Below the pieces are notes generated by a model. It made no database searches, was not told the origin of the DNA, and saw only the letters and a program-made list of their open reading frames with translations. The translations under genes and the position numbers were made by a program. Of a DNA stretch of 64,000 nt, positions 24,344 to 33,698 are shown piece by piece. The stretch comes from Rhinocladiella similis (lineage: Eukaryota > Ascomycota > Eurotiomycetes > Chaetothyriales > Herpotrichiellaceae). The stretch covers positions 3,172,001 through 3,236,000 of the forward strand of contig JAMRYE010000013.1 of assembly GCA_024082115.1 (NCBI GenBank). The letters are read 5' to 3'. The number at the start of each line of letters is the position of its first letter. Position 1 is the first letter of the stretch.

Positions 24344-25966
24344 ATGGCTTTCAACCCGGTGATCTGGTTCTACACTGTAATCCAGTGGCTTCTAGCGAAA
24401 GTCTTCTCGCCCAACCCTCCCGCTCCTGGCGCCCGATTACGACGACCCAGGATTGCGGTTATTGGCGGCGGCCTGACAGGTGTTTCAGCCGCTGCCCATT
24501 GTGTCGGCCATGGATTCGAAGTGACCTTGTTCGAAGCTCGGGACAAAGATCATCTTGGAGGCATTTGGTCTGATGTCAACACGGCAAGTCGACGCGTTGT
24601 GGCCTGCTCGAGAAGTGCATCTTTCTGACAATCTACAGACATCAGGACTCCAGATTCACAGTGTCATGTATCGGTTTCACCCTTCTGTCAAATGGGACAG
24701 CGGGTATCCGAAGCAGAATCAGATTGTGGACCAAGTCCGAGAGCTATGGCACCGCTACGATCTTGATGAACGAACGAGATTCAACGTCAAGGTTGAAAAG
24801 ATCTACAGGGACAAACTGGACCGCTGGATCATCAATGACCCTTCAAATGGGAGATTCGACGGAATCATACCAGCCATTGGAACCTGCGGGGCGCCCAAAG
24901 TGCCCCATCTCCCCGGCCAGGAGAGGTTCAAGGGCAAGATCTTCCACTCGTCCACTCTTGACAACCAGGATGCAAAAGGCAAGAAGATCCTCATTGTCGG
25001 CGGAGGGGCCAGCGCAGTTGAAGCATTGGAGTGGGCAGTCAACACCGGGGCAGCAGAGATCAAAGTGCTCGCGAGAAGTGACAAATGGATCATCCCTCGA
25101 AACGCTTTTGTGGATGCCCTCCTCGCCTTCAACATCTTTGGACAGGAAACACTATTGTCGTGGATCCCTGAGACCTTCTTGCGATTCTTCTTCTACCGCG
25201 ACCTCAAGGACATCGCCCCGACCGACCAGGGTCTGTTCACGGAGACGCCGATGGTGAACAGCGAGATCTTCAAGCAGATTCGGGCAGGCAAAGCATCATG
25301 GCTCCGAGGGGACATTGAAGAGGTTGAGGAAAATGGCATTCTCTTCAACCGCCGGACCAAGGGAGTGCCAAAAGGCGGACCAGGTCATCATACATTGGTG
25401 GAAGGAGACATGATCATTATGGCTACCGGGTACAAGCGTCCCAATCTCGACTTTCTCCCAGAGCAGTGCTTTGAGCCAGGTTACGAACCACCACGCTGGT
25501 TTATTCAGTGCTTCCCCCCGGCTGAACCATCCATCTGTGCGATTAACTCGACCTACGTCAATGCCATTGGGTAAGTTCACGCGTGTTCAATTTTTCCACA
25601 CTGATTCACCGCTCACCATCTAATCGTTGCAGGACTGTGGGAAACTATCACATTGGCATCTACACTCGCATGCTGCTCATGTTCCTAGTCGACCCCTTGA
25701 CAACTCCGCGAACATGGTGGATGAAAAGATGGGTCGATTTCACCAGCACGGTCAAGTCTTTGGCGCCGACCAAAGCATTCGACTTCTTTACCTACTCGGA
25801 GCTGCTCTACTGGTTTTGCTTCATCACATTGATCAACCCGTTCAGATGGAAGTGGGCATTCTTCGTTCTCTTTGGCATCGGCAAGAATCTCCCAGCAACA
25901 ATCGTCGAGAAGGAAGACAAGCTCAGGAACGGTCTCGGATACCGTAAGAGCAAGGTGGACGAGTAG
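24344..25966 (+). CDS. Flavin-containing monooxygenase
   Basis: FAD- and NADPH-dependent monooxygenase of the FMO class. Three exons: 24344-24583, 24639-25570 and 25633-25966, 501 residues. Intron 1 is a GC-AG intron (GCAAGT donor at 24584, CTGAC branch, CTACAG end); only this join gives VNTTSGLQIHSVMYRFHPSV, the conserved FMO segment. The FAD-binding motif is GGGLTG (residues 41-46). The second dinucleotide site is GGGASA (201-206), preceded by an FMO-like FKGKIFHS (177-184). The ATGYKRPNL motif follows near residue 360. A hydrophobic N terminus (VIWFYTVIQWLLAKVF) and hydrophobic C-terminal stretches suggest membrane association. The substrate is unknown; fungal members act in detoxification or secondary metabolism. 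Confidence 0.9.
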
Positions 25967-26511
25967 AAGTTGATTCCGGGACAAGCGGAGAATAGATCAA
26001 AAGTATCACAGAACTACCTTCACACATGGACTGTCACACTCGTGTTGGATGATGCACAATGCACAACGTATGTGGCCCTTGTGAGATCTCCCGGTCCGAG
26101 GCTCACCAAGTTGTACCCATAAGAAAGTTGTATCACATGTAAATAGATCATCCCGAGGGAATGTCAGGGAGTTGATCCAAGTGACGTCAAGGTTGTGACG
26201 CAAGGCTACGTCTTTGACTCTCTCGGAAACACCACGGCATGGAGTAAATGAAAACACATCCGAGGCACCTCAAACATTCAAAATTTGCGTGATAGGATAC
26301 AGCTTCTAAGGATGAGGTCGGCGTGATAGAATGCACCTTCCGCTCGAATCGACCAACGTTGGTTCTTGAGAACAGGTCACAGAACCATCCTCCCACCCAC
26401 GATATCCATCAACCATTCCCGACCGTCTTCAACGGCCCAAGAGAGCAGGCGAAACAGCATATTTACGATTCAAATACATTCTGCTCATAAAACCTCCCCG
26501 ATATCCTCACC
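25967..26511. other. Intergenic, nothing notable
   Basis: Short shadow frames only. The last 100 bases form the promoter and leader of the SigF-like gene. Confidence 0.4.
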
Positions 26512-27431
26512 ATGGATGACCCTGGTACGTTCATTGAGCACCAAAGACACCCTGCCTCCGCCGCCATGATACTGATGAGTTTCCGGCGTTTAGTGGCCGA
26601 GATCCCGCACATCATACAAACGCTGGTCACAGCTCCGTCTGATATACAATTGGAAACCATCAAGTCATACTTCACCCCCACCGCGTCATTCACCCACCCC
26701 TTTTGCAGGACAGGGAGTTTTCCGGGCTCGATATGGCTCATCGTCATGATATACCGCTGGTACAAAATCCTCAGTCCTCACGTCGACATCTGGATTGACA
26801 GTGTTGGTAAGAACCCACGAGAAGTAGCTCGCTCGGGAAAAGAATCATGTCCATTGACACAAGCACACCAGCGTTCGACAAAGAAAAACTTCTCCTCTAC
26901 GTGTCCATGCATCAGGATTTCAGACTCTGGGTGGTGCCGTTCTACATTGCCCCCGTCAAGCTGGTCACCGTGTTGCAGCTTACCACGGATCCCACGTCGC
27001 AGCCTCCGGACGAGTCTGCTCCGCAGGTGGAGAGATCAAGGTCGCCAACGAAACGAGCCAAGAAGGTCAGGGCGGGTCATGGTAGGAGGAAGAGCATCAC
27101 TTTCGACGACGGTAAGAGTAAGAGTGAGAAGAATCCCCTGGACATCTCTTCTGATTCATTCAAAGTAGCAGGCGGTGATGGCAATGAGGACGACGTAAAG
27201 TACTACATTCAATCGCAGGACGATCTGTACCAGACAAGCGAGTGGATCAAGTTCATACTCCCGTGGGGTGTGGGTGTTTTGGTTATGGTCTTGTGGCAAT
27301 TCTGGGCGACGTTTCTCTGTGTTGTGGGAACCAAGGCAGTTGACACCATCATGTGGCTTCCACGGAAGCTATACTATTCTGATTTTGAAATCTTTGAGAA
27401 CAACGACAAGAAAGCGCTTGGGCCGGATTGA
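26512..27431 (+). CDS. SigF-like NTF2-like domain protein
   Basis: Two exons, 26512-26806 and 26872-27431, 284 residues; the intron starts GTAAGA and ends ACCAG. The N-terminal part reads as the fungal SigF-like NTF2 domain: IKSYFTPTASFTHPFCRTGS, then a MIYRWYKILSPHVDIWI helix. Exon 2 continues with LLYVSMHQDFRLWVVPFYIA and, later, YYIQSQDDLYQTSEWIKFIL. The C terminus has a membrane segment (VGVLVMVLWQFWATFLCVVG), so the protein is probably anchored. Between VLQLTTD and YYIQSQ, residues 139-207 form a hydrophilic insertion that includes SPTKRAKKVRAGHGRRK, absent from the members I know. The molecular function of the family is not established. Confidence 0.82.
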
Positions 27432-27679
27432 GAGGGGGTCGAAAGATACTGGAAGTCAGGGTCTGTAAGGGATACCCACTACAGCATGCAATCGAAACTG
27501 TGGCGGGTCTTGAGAGGGCGTAAGAGCGATATGGTGATGGTACGCAAGGCATGGACTGGTGACTGTATGGTATTGCAGGCGGTCTGGTGTTTGTTTCTTC
27601 CACGGCCAAGTATGTATGATAGCTGGAAAGATGTGACAAGGCTGTGATGATGTTATTGTAACACGATATGGATTAAGGT

Positions 27680-27713
<34 letters not shown>

Positions 27714-28480
27714 GTGGTATTCTCCATGGAGGGCTGTTGAGTCCCGTTTAGAACATGATGGCCGCGAGGAGGAAAGGAGCATGGTACCGAGTATGAGGAG
27801 TAGACATGCACCAAATTCCAAGTATAATGAGATTCGACTGCTCTCAACAGTATATATAGTATGGACCTATAGTAAGTCACTGTGCTGTGCCGTTGTGATT
27901 GTGTAGTAGTCAGACTCACCAGACCTAACAGTGTATACAGGACATGATGCAACGGTCCACAGCACGCACCGCACAAGTCTCCAAGTCTTTTTGTATGTAT
28001 GTACGGAGTACGAGTACCAAGTATTTACCAAGTGGACGACGTCACCGCCCTATTCCCACACTCCACGTCAACCCAAGGGGGAGAGGGGGACCGCCTTCAA
28101 CAATTCATTTCAAGTTTCAAGTGTCGCATGCAGGTTTTGTCAACTGTGCTGCGACTACGAGTACCCAGGGGCTGAGCCACAATCTTTCGATCCTCTTTCA
28201 TCCTCTCTTGTTCTCATCCCACCTTACTCCGGACCGCGGACTCTGTACTCTGTACTGGCGTGTTAAAAACACATACCTGCTCCTCCTCCGCCTCCCTCAC
28301 ACGTACAGCACCCTCACGAGTTGTGCCTTGGCCTTTGTCATCTATTCTCAGCACATCGACATATCGACATATCGAAAAAACGACGCGACTTGACGATAAA
28401 AACTCTTGTCCTGTCCTACACTGTCCGGTGCTCTCCTGTCACGTCGACCCAACCATTATATATACATATATACAAAAAAA
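27432..28480. other. Intergenic with CA microsatellite
   Basis: Contains the (CA)15 repeat and one TACGGAGTA motif at 28002-28010. The 450 bases before the ATG at 28481 are pyrimidine- and AT-rich, ending TATATATACATATATAC plus an A run, a likely promoter and leader. Confidence 0.5.
27681..27711 (+). repeat. (CA)15 microsatellite
   Basis: Uninterrupted CA dinucleotide repeat ending in an extra C. Confidence 0.95.
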
Positions 28481-28804
28481 ATGCCTCCTTCATCGACCGC
28501 TTCTTCAACCTCGACTATCACCAAGGGTGTCAAGAGCGGGATCAAGGGACCATCGAAGCCAGGATGTATTCCGTGTGATTGTGGTGTGTATATCTACATG
28601 GATCTCTATCCCCCCTTTTCTTTTACCCTTTGCCTTTTCTTCCGTCTTTTCTTGCGTCTTTTCCGTTGTTCCTCCTACACATCCAAAACCTTTGGTCCCC
28701 CAATGGTTGGGGTTTTTGGCTTGCCAATCTAACCAAAAACTCCGTGGTGCCGTTTAGGTGACTATGAGTGTGATTGTTGCATTATTCCGTGCACTGTCAT
28801 GTAA
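28481..28804 (+). CDS. 49-residue cysteine-rich microprotein
   Basis: Two exons, 28481-28583 and 28758-28804, joined in phase 1. The ATG follows AAAAAAA, a favourable fungal start context. The 174-bp intron begins GTGTGT, has a T-rich body, a CTAAC branch point about 25 bases before the end, and GTTTAG as acceptor. The N-terminal half is Ser/Thr-rich, then basic (KGVKSGIKGPSK). The C-terminal tail is CIPCDCGDYECDCCIIPC followed by TVM: seven Cys in an almost mirror-image arrangement. That symmetry across the splice junction supports the join. The pattern suggests metal binding (metallothionein-like) or a palmitoylated membrane tail, but it matches no family I know. No signal peptide. A donor two bases later would read a different, Cys-poor second exon. 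Confidence 0.6.
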
Positions 28805-29315
28805 ATTACCTCGATCAACGGTTACGATCAACAATCAACGACATCGACTGACTGCAAACTGCAAACGGGACTCAAAAAACCAACCCCCCCCCCATTCTAC
28901 GTACGGTCCTGCTCTCTTGACCCTTTCTCCATTGAGGAGGATACACGACCTACACAACTACCTACATACCTACATACCTACCTATCTACACACACCCACG
29001 ATGGAAGGTTGGGCGTCACGGGCGTGACAATGAATGAAATAACGAATACAACTAAATTATTATGAGAGAGTTATGATTACTTTGAATGTTTTGATTCTTG
29101 GGACACACACCTTGGACATTGGACATTGAACATTATTCCAACGCGGTGGTGACCTTGAATATACCTACATACATATCTCTCGTACTCTGATACATGATAC
29201 ACGATTACAATTGGGGCAAATTCCAACATGTGACCATTTGCACACATGTACACTTGAACATTCCGATATATATTGTCCACATCGAGATACATGTAAACGA
29301 CACCCAACTCAATCG
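28805..29315. other. Intergenic, simple repeats
   Basis: Contains a short C run near 28885 and CTACATAC-type repeats around 28960-28990. No gene seen. Confidence 0.5.
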
Positions 29316-30347
29316 TTACGTAGATGTACCCCCGCGCGCCTGGTCTGTCCTGACAGAACGAGTCTCAGTCAAGGGAAACGTTTCCGCCTCATCATCCTCT
29401 GATAGATTGTCAAGTGAGAATTCCTCATTCAGTCGAGCTTCTAGATCTCTTCCTTTTGCAGCGGACCTTGCACTTTCGTAATCTGCTCGACTGGGGTATG
29501 GCACATCGCATTTCGGATGTTTCAGAGGACGGTAATACCGTCTATATGTAAAGTGTGCCACTGCCATGCCGAGAATACTCCCGAAAGTGACGTCGTATAC
29601 GTCGTGTCTGTAGTCAGCCAGCCGCGACATGGCAATCAACGCCGCGCCGACAAGAGGGGCGAGAAAGACCAAAACCCTAGCCAAGTCGGCGTGTGGTCTG
29701 AAAACGTGTAATTGTCCGGCCAGGAAGAGTGCTAGATACCCCAAGCCAGAGAAAGACCAGCTGCTGTGGCCAGAGGGGAAACTGCGCCAACCGTCGTGTA
29801 AAGTGTGATGTTTCGACTCTGTGCATACCGACAAGGTCACCAGCTCGTGTTCGGGGGTGCCGACTTTCGGCTTGCACCGAGCAATCAGGTCAGGGCGAGG
29901 TCGACCGACGGCGTTCTTGACAATGTCTGTAAGGAGGGACGTGAGGAAGACGGAGATGAACAAGCCCAGCAGCGTGACGTGGGCTTTGTGGAAGCCAGGG
30001 CGGAAGACAATGGCCCATAGCAGGATGATTACCAGGGGACCTATGCCTGCGTAGAGGATGAGTTCCAGTGTCGATACGCGCTGGACGGCGGCATGCGGGT
30101 ATTGCTTCGTGTGGTCGTCGAGGGTAAACATGCGGTGGAAAGGTTCGGCGAAGACTTGTTCCTGTGTAGAACACATTGTTTAGAAAAGAGGTCATCGACC
30201 TTCCAAACGATCCAGAAAGGGCCTACATACCCAGATATACGCCGCGAGAAGGAAGGCGAAGCCGATATAGTCAGGCGCATAGGATCGTCGCCAAAACCGT
30301 GCCAGAGTCCCTGCCATGCCAGGGCTGTCGTTGAGCGATTGCCTCAT
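29316..30347 (-). CDS. PAP2-family lipid phosphate phosphatase (Dpp1/Lpp1-like)
   Basis: Dephosphorylates diacylglycerol pyrophosphate, phosphatidate or related lipid phosphates in vacuole, Golgi or ER membranes. Two exons on the minus strand, 30347-30231 and 30161-29316, 320 residues; the 69-bp intron has GTATGT and ACACAG. All three catalytic motifs are intact: K121-x6-R128P129 (KNAVGRPRP), PSGH at 168-171 (His171 the proton donor) and S218R219-x5-H225-x3-D229 (His225 the nucleophile). About six membrane helices surround them. The C-terminal 60 residues are acidic and cytosolic. The start is the first ATG of exon 1 (MRQSLNDSPG), giving the family's usual N-terminal helix. It is divergently transcribed from MED7. 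Confidence 0.93.
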
Positions 30348-30815
30348 CGCGACACGAAGAGGACTTCGAGTGCCTTGCCAGAAGCCACTCGGGGCTCACT
30401 GGTGAATTTCCATGACGACTATGGAAGACGTCGTGATGATGGTAAGAAAACGGTGGACTGGCCTCGCAAAGAGAAACAACGTCTCATCAAGTGTGAGCTG
30501 TATAGCAGCCAGTCCTTTCCGTCTGTTTAGGCTACTCGAATACGGGACAGACTCCCCCGCCGCTACAAGGAATGTTGAAACAGAGTCACGTGGTTGGGAA
30601 TTGTACTGTAATGTTCTCTGAGAACCACCACATGCCCGCAAATTGTGGTTTACGATTGGCGCATCTCTGACCTACAAGACCTTACGCGTTGCTTTGCATG
30701 TCAACGCCGTGCCCACCAGGACGAAAAGATCGACGCAAAGTATCTGGTACATGTGTATGGGATATGCGGCATGTGATACTGTCGTGTGGACAATCAACAC
30801 TACTCCCGTCGCGCA
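30348..30815. promoter_or_regulatory. Divergent promoter, lipid phosphatase / MED7
   Basis: 468 bp between two start codons on opposite strands. No specific binding site identified. Confidence 0.5.
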
Positions 30816-31520
30816 ATGGCGGACCAAGAACAGCAGCAACTCCCCGAGGCTCCTTTCCCTGCACCTCCTCCCTTCTGGCGCCATTTCACCACAGCGAACG
30901 AGGAAAAGTTGAATGAGATTGACTCGAGCGAGTCAGGACGATCCGAGAAGCTGCCTATACCATTGGCTTATCTGCGCCCTCCGCCGCCTCCACCTGAATC
31001 TGCAGAAACCTACACGACATTCGGCCAGACTCAGGTCATTGACCCGAGCAAACCAACCTCGCTGCCTAGAGATCAGCTGCTCTTTGACCCCGACAACCCG
31101 AACCTCAACCATGCCGTCCTGCTGAGCAAGATGACCAAATCTCTTATGCTCAATTTCCTCGAACTGACATGCGACCTCTCGTTGGATCCTACATCGTACG
31201 AAGAGAAAACGGCGGATATCAGACAATTGGTACTCAATATTCATGTTGTCATTAACATGTACAGACCGCATCAAGCGCGAGAAAGCGTCAAAGAGATGCT
31301 GGAGGGTATTTTGGAAGACGGTGAGAGGGAGATTGAAGAGTCCGACAAGCTGAAGCAGAGGGTGGAGGAGTTCTTGGGCGAGATGGGGAAAACAGATACG
31401 CAGGCTGCATCAGCGATGACTGTAGACACGAATGGAGAGACTTCTACTGCTGGCAAGGGAAACGCAAGGATGGACGAGCAACGACACTTGTGGGACATGA
31501 TTCGTGAATTGACGGAGTGA
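30816..31520 (+). CDS. MED7: Mediator subunit 7
   Basis: Core subunit of the middle module of Mediator, bridging activators and RNA polymerase II; it forms a long hinge with Med21. The 234-residue single-exon gene has the Med7 landmarks: APPPFWRHFTTANEEKL near the N terminus, the Pro-rich linker (LRPPPPPPE), YTTFGQ, then LLSKMTKSLMLNFLELTCDL and the helix VVINMYRPHQARESVKEM. A coiled coil with many Glu/Lys follows. The ATG at 30816 is preferred over the in-frame 30786 codon because the family starts just before the PPPF motif. A Glu-tipped C terminus ends the protein. Confidence 0.94.
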   Translation: MADQEQQQLPEAPFPAPPPFWRHFTTANEEKLNEIDSSESGRSEKLPIPLAYLRPPPPPPESAETYTTFGQTQVIDPSKPTSLPRDQLLFDPDNPNLNHAVLLSKMTKSLMLNFLELTCDLSLDPTSYEEKTADIRQLVLNIHVVINMYRPHQARESVKEMLEGILEDGEREIEESDKLKQRVEEFLGEMGKTDTQAASAMTVDTNGETSTAGKGNARMDEQRHLWDMIRELTE

Positions 31521-31682
31521 TGAGTTACGGACTTGGGCTTCAATCACCAGTTTTCCTACAAATCAAACATTGATGTCTACCTGCCGCCGGAAACCATGAA
31601 AGATCAGGGGGCAACATTTACCCTATCACTACGAAGATGCATCAAAGGGCAACTGGTTACCAAAGCACACTTTTGCAACAGA

Positions 31683-33134
31683 CTAAACATTGATCTCAGC
31701 AGCCGCCACACCCGCAATTGCCTCCTTGTACGATGCGAGTGCAGGCTCAACCTCCTCCTGGACAAATTCATCCACTTGTTCAGGTGACCTGCCGATGAAC
31801 TTGGCAGGGTTCAAAAGGTCATTCTCGGTCAACTCGGCCCAAACTGGCTCGAAGAACTTCTCCTTTCTGATTCTGTCCACCAAATCATTGGCTTTGCCCT
31901 CTTGCTTCACCACCGCACCGGCCTGGTGCGAAAGAACTCGAATCTGTTCATGCGCTTCCTGTCGGCTTGCACCTTTCTCGACCAGACGCATGATGATTGT
32001 CTCGGTGGCCATAAAGGGCAACTCTTGTTGCAGACGGCTGTTGATCACAGCAGGGTATACCACCAATCCCGAAGAAACATTGTCAAGCAAGATGCACAGC
32101 GAGTCAGCGATCAGGAACATCTCCGGGATGTCAATTCGGCGGATCGCAGAGTCGTCTAGAGATCGCTCGAACCACTGATGTGCATAGGTCTGGCCGAATC
32201 CTTGAGGCAGAGAAGTCAATTTCCGACCCAAACTGGACATTCGCTCGCAACGCATTGGGTTGCGTTTATACGCCATGGCAGATGAGCCTATTTGATCCTT
32301 CTCGAATGGTTCTTCGAGTTCTTTCATCATAGCCAGGTGTCGGATATCGGTGCCGATGTGTTCACATGTCGTACCAAAGGATGCGAGCACATTGGCGACG
32401 TCGAAGTCGATTTTGCGGTTATAAGTCTGGACGGACACGATGCTGCGCTTGGTGAACCCTGCTTTCTTGGTGACTAGCTCGTCCAGAGCCTTGACCTTGG
32501 TGTGATTTCCATGGAACAACTCGAGGAAGGATGCTTGGGTGCCAGTGGTTCCTTTCACGCCACGGAAGCGTAGGTCAGAGCGTGCTCGCTCGATGTTGCG
32601 CAGATCCATGATCAGAGACTCAATCCATTGTGTTGCACGGCGTCCAACGGTGATGGGTTGTGCGGGCTGACCATGAGTGAAACCTAGACATGGCAGATCC
32701 TTGTATTGCACAGCGAAGTCGGATAGTTTCTTGATACATTTGGCGATCTTGGGAAGCAGAAGCGACAACCCATCACGTAGAAAGATCAGGTCAGCATTAT
32801 CGGTCACGTAGCATGATGTAGCGCCTAGATGGATCTTTCCGGCAGCTGCTGGAGCTCTTTGGCCGAATGCATGAACATGAGCCATCACGTCGTGTCGTCG
32901 GCGCTTCTCCTCGATGGCCGCAACGGCAAAGTCTTCGTCCGTCATTGTGCTCGCAGCCTTCATTTGACTGATTGCTTCTTCGGAGATGTCGAGACCTAAT
33001 TCCCGTTCAGCTTCGGCGAGCCAGATCCAGAGTTGACGCCACGTCGAAGCGCGAGTGCGGGCGCTGAAAAGTCTGAGCATGTCTTTGCTCGCATAGCGAG
33101 CGCCCATGGGCGATTGCCATTCGTCATAGGACAT
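31683..33134 (-). CDS. ADE13: Adenylosuccinate lyase
   Basis: Catalyses two fumarate-releasing steps of purine synthesis: SAICAR to AICAR, and adenylosuccinate to AMP. The 483-residue product from the ATG at 33134 matches the 482 residues of yeast Ade13; an upstream in-frame codon at 33167 would add 11. The N terminus reads YDEWQSPMGARYASKDM, as in the family. The fumarate lyase signature GSSAMAYKRNP is at 283-293, holding the catalytic Ser loop. FTHGQPAQPITVGRRA and the TGTQASF loop are also conserved. It is a cytosolic homotetramer in other organisms. It shares a promoter region with MAK5, transcribed away; both serve growth (ribosome and nucleotide supply). Confidence 0.96.
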   Translation of the reverse strand: MSYDEWQSPMGARYASKDMLRLFSARTRASTWRQLWIWLAEAERELGLDISEEAISQMKAASTMTDEDFAVAAIEEKRRRHDVMAHVHAFGQRAPAAAGKIHLGATSCYVTDNADLIFLRDGLSLLLPKIAKCIKKLSDFAVQYKDLPCLGFTHGQPAQPITVGRRATQWIESLIMDLRNIERARSDLRFRGVKGTTGTQASFLELFHGNHTKVKALDELVTKKAGFTKRSIVSVQTYNRKIDFDVANVLASFGTTCEHIGTDIRHLAMMKELEEPFEKDQIGSSAMAYKRNPMRCERMSSLGRKLTSLPQGFGQTYAHQWFERSLDDSAIRRIDIPEMFLIADSLCILLDNVSSGLVVYPAVINSRLQQELPFMATETIIMRLVEKGASRQEAHEQIRVLSHQAGAVVKQEGKANDLVDRIRKEKFFEPVWAELTENDLLNPAKFIGRSPEQVDEFVQEEVEPALASYKEAIAGVAAAEINV

Positions 33135-33698
33135 GGCGACCTTGATGAGTCCGTAGAGACTGGTCAAGATGGTTGTGCAGAGTCAATCTGGAGTACTGGA
33201 TTGGCTGCTGGGTCTCTTGCTGTGGACTGAAGCTGGCCGTCTCGTCCTTGTTCGTTATGGAGCTGTGATTTTTATGGCGCGGGGTGTCTTGGTGCTCAGA
33301 CGTAAAAAATTGTAGACGGAAAATGATGGGTGATGTTGATTGGTTGAATTGCGAGATGCCAGTTATCCAAGTATTCAGCTTGCGATCGAGTGGTGAATTG
33401 AAGATCGCTCAACCAGAGTATCTGTCTCAAGATATTAGTCTATTGACCAAGCACACTGCCTATTGCCTCAGACACCACCGTGGAAGCTCTCGAACCATCA
33501 CCTTTCGTCGGCTGCTTGTGGTCTGATTCACCTCCGCCGCTTTTGGGCTCCCGTACGGCGAATCATTAGACTGAAATGGCCGTTCTAGATTTGCGACGAT
33601 TCTCTTGCCGCCCTTTGGCGCTCCGAAACTTTTTTTTCCCGTCGAGTTTCATATCGTTACTCTCTCAGCAATATCTGAAAAGACATTAGGTGGCTGCA
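33135..33698. promoter_or_regulatory. Divergent promoter, ADE13 / MAK5
   Basis: 564 bp between the two start codons. Contains T-rich and pyrimidine-rich tracts near the MAK5 side (CTTTTTTTTCCCG at about 33630). No defined site assigned. Confidence 0.5.

Noticed and set aside
28758..29027. Open frame as an alternative second exon of the microprotein
   Set aside because: Needs a later donor and gives a Cys-poor, low-complexity product; the phase-1 join is more convincing.
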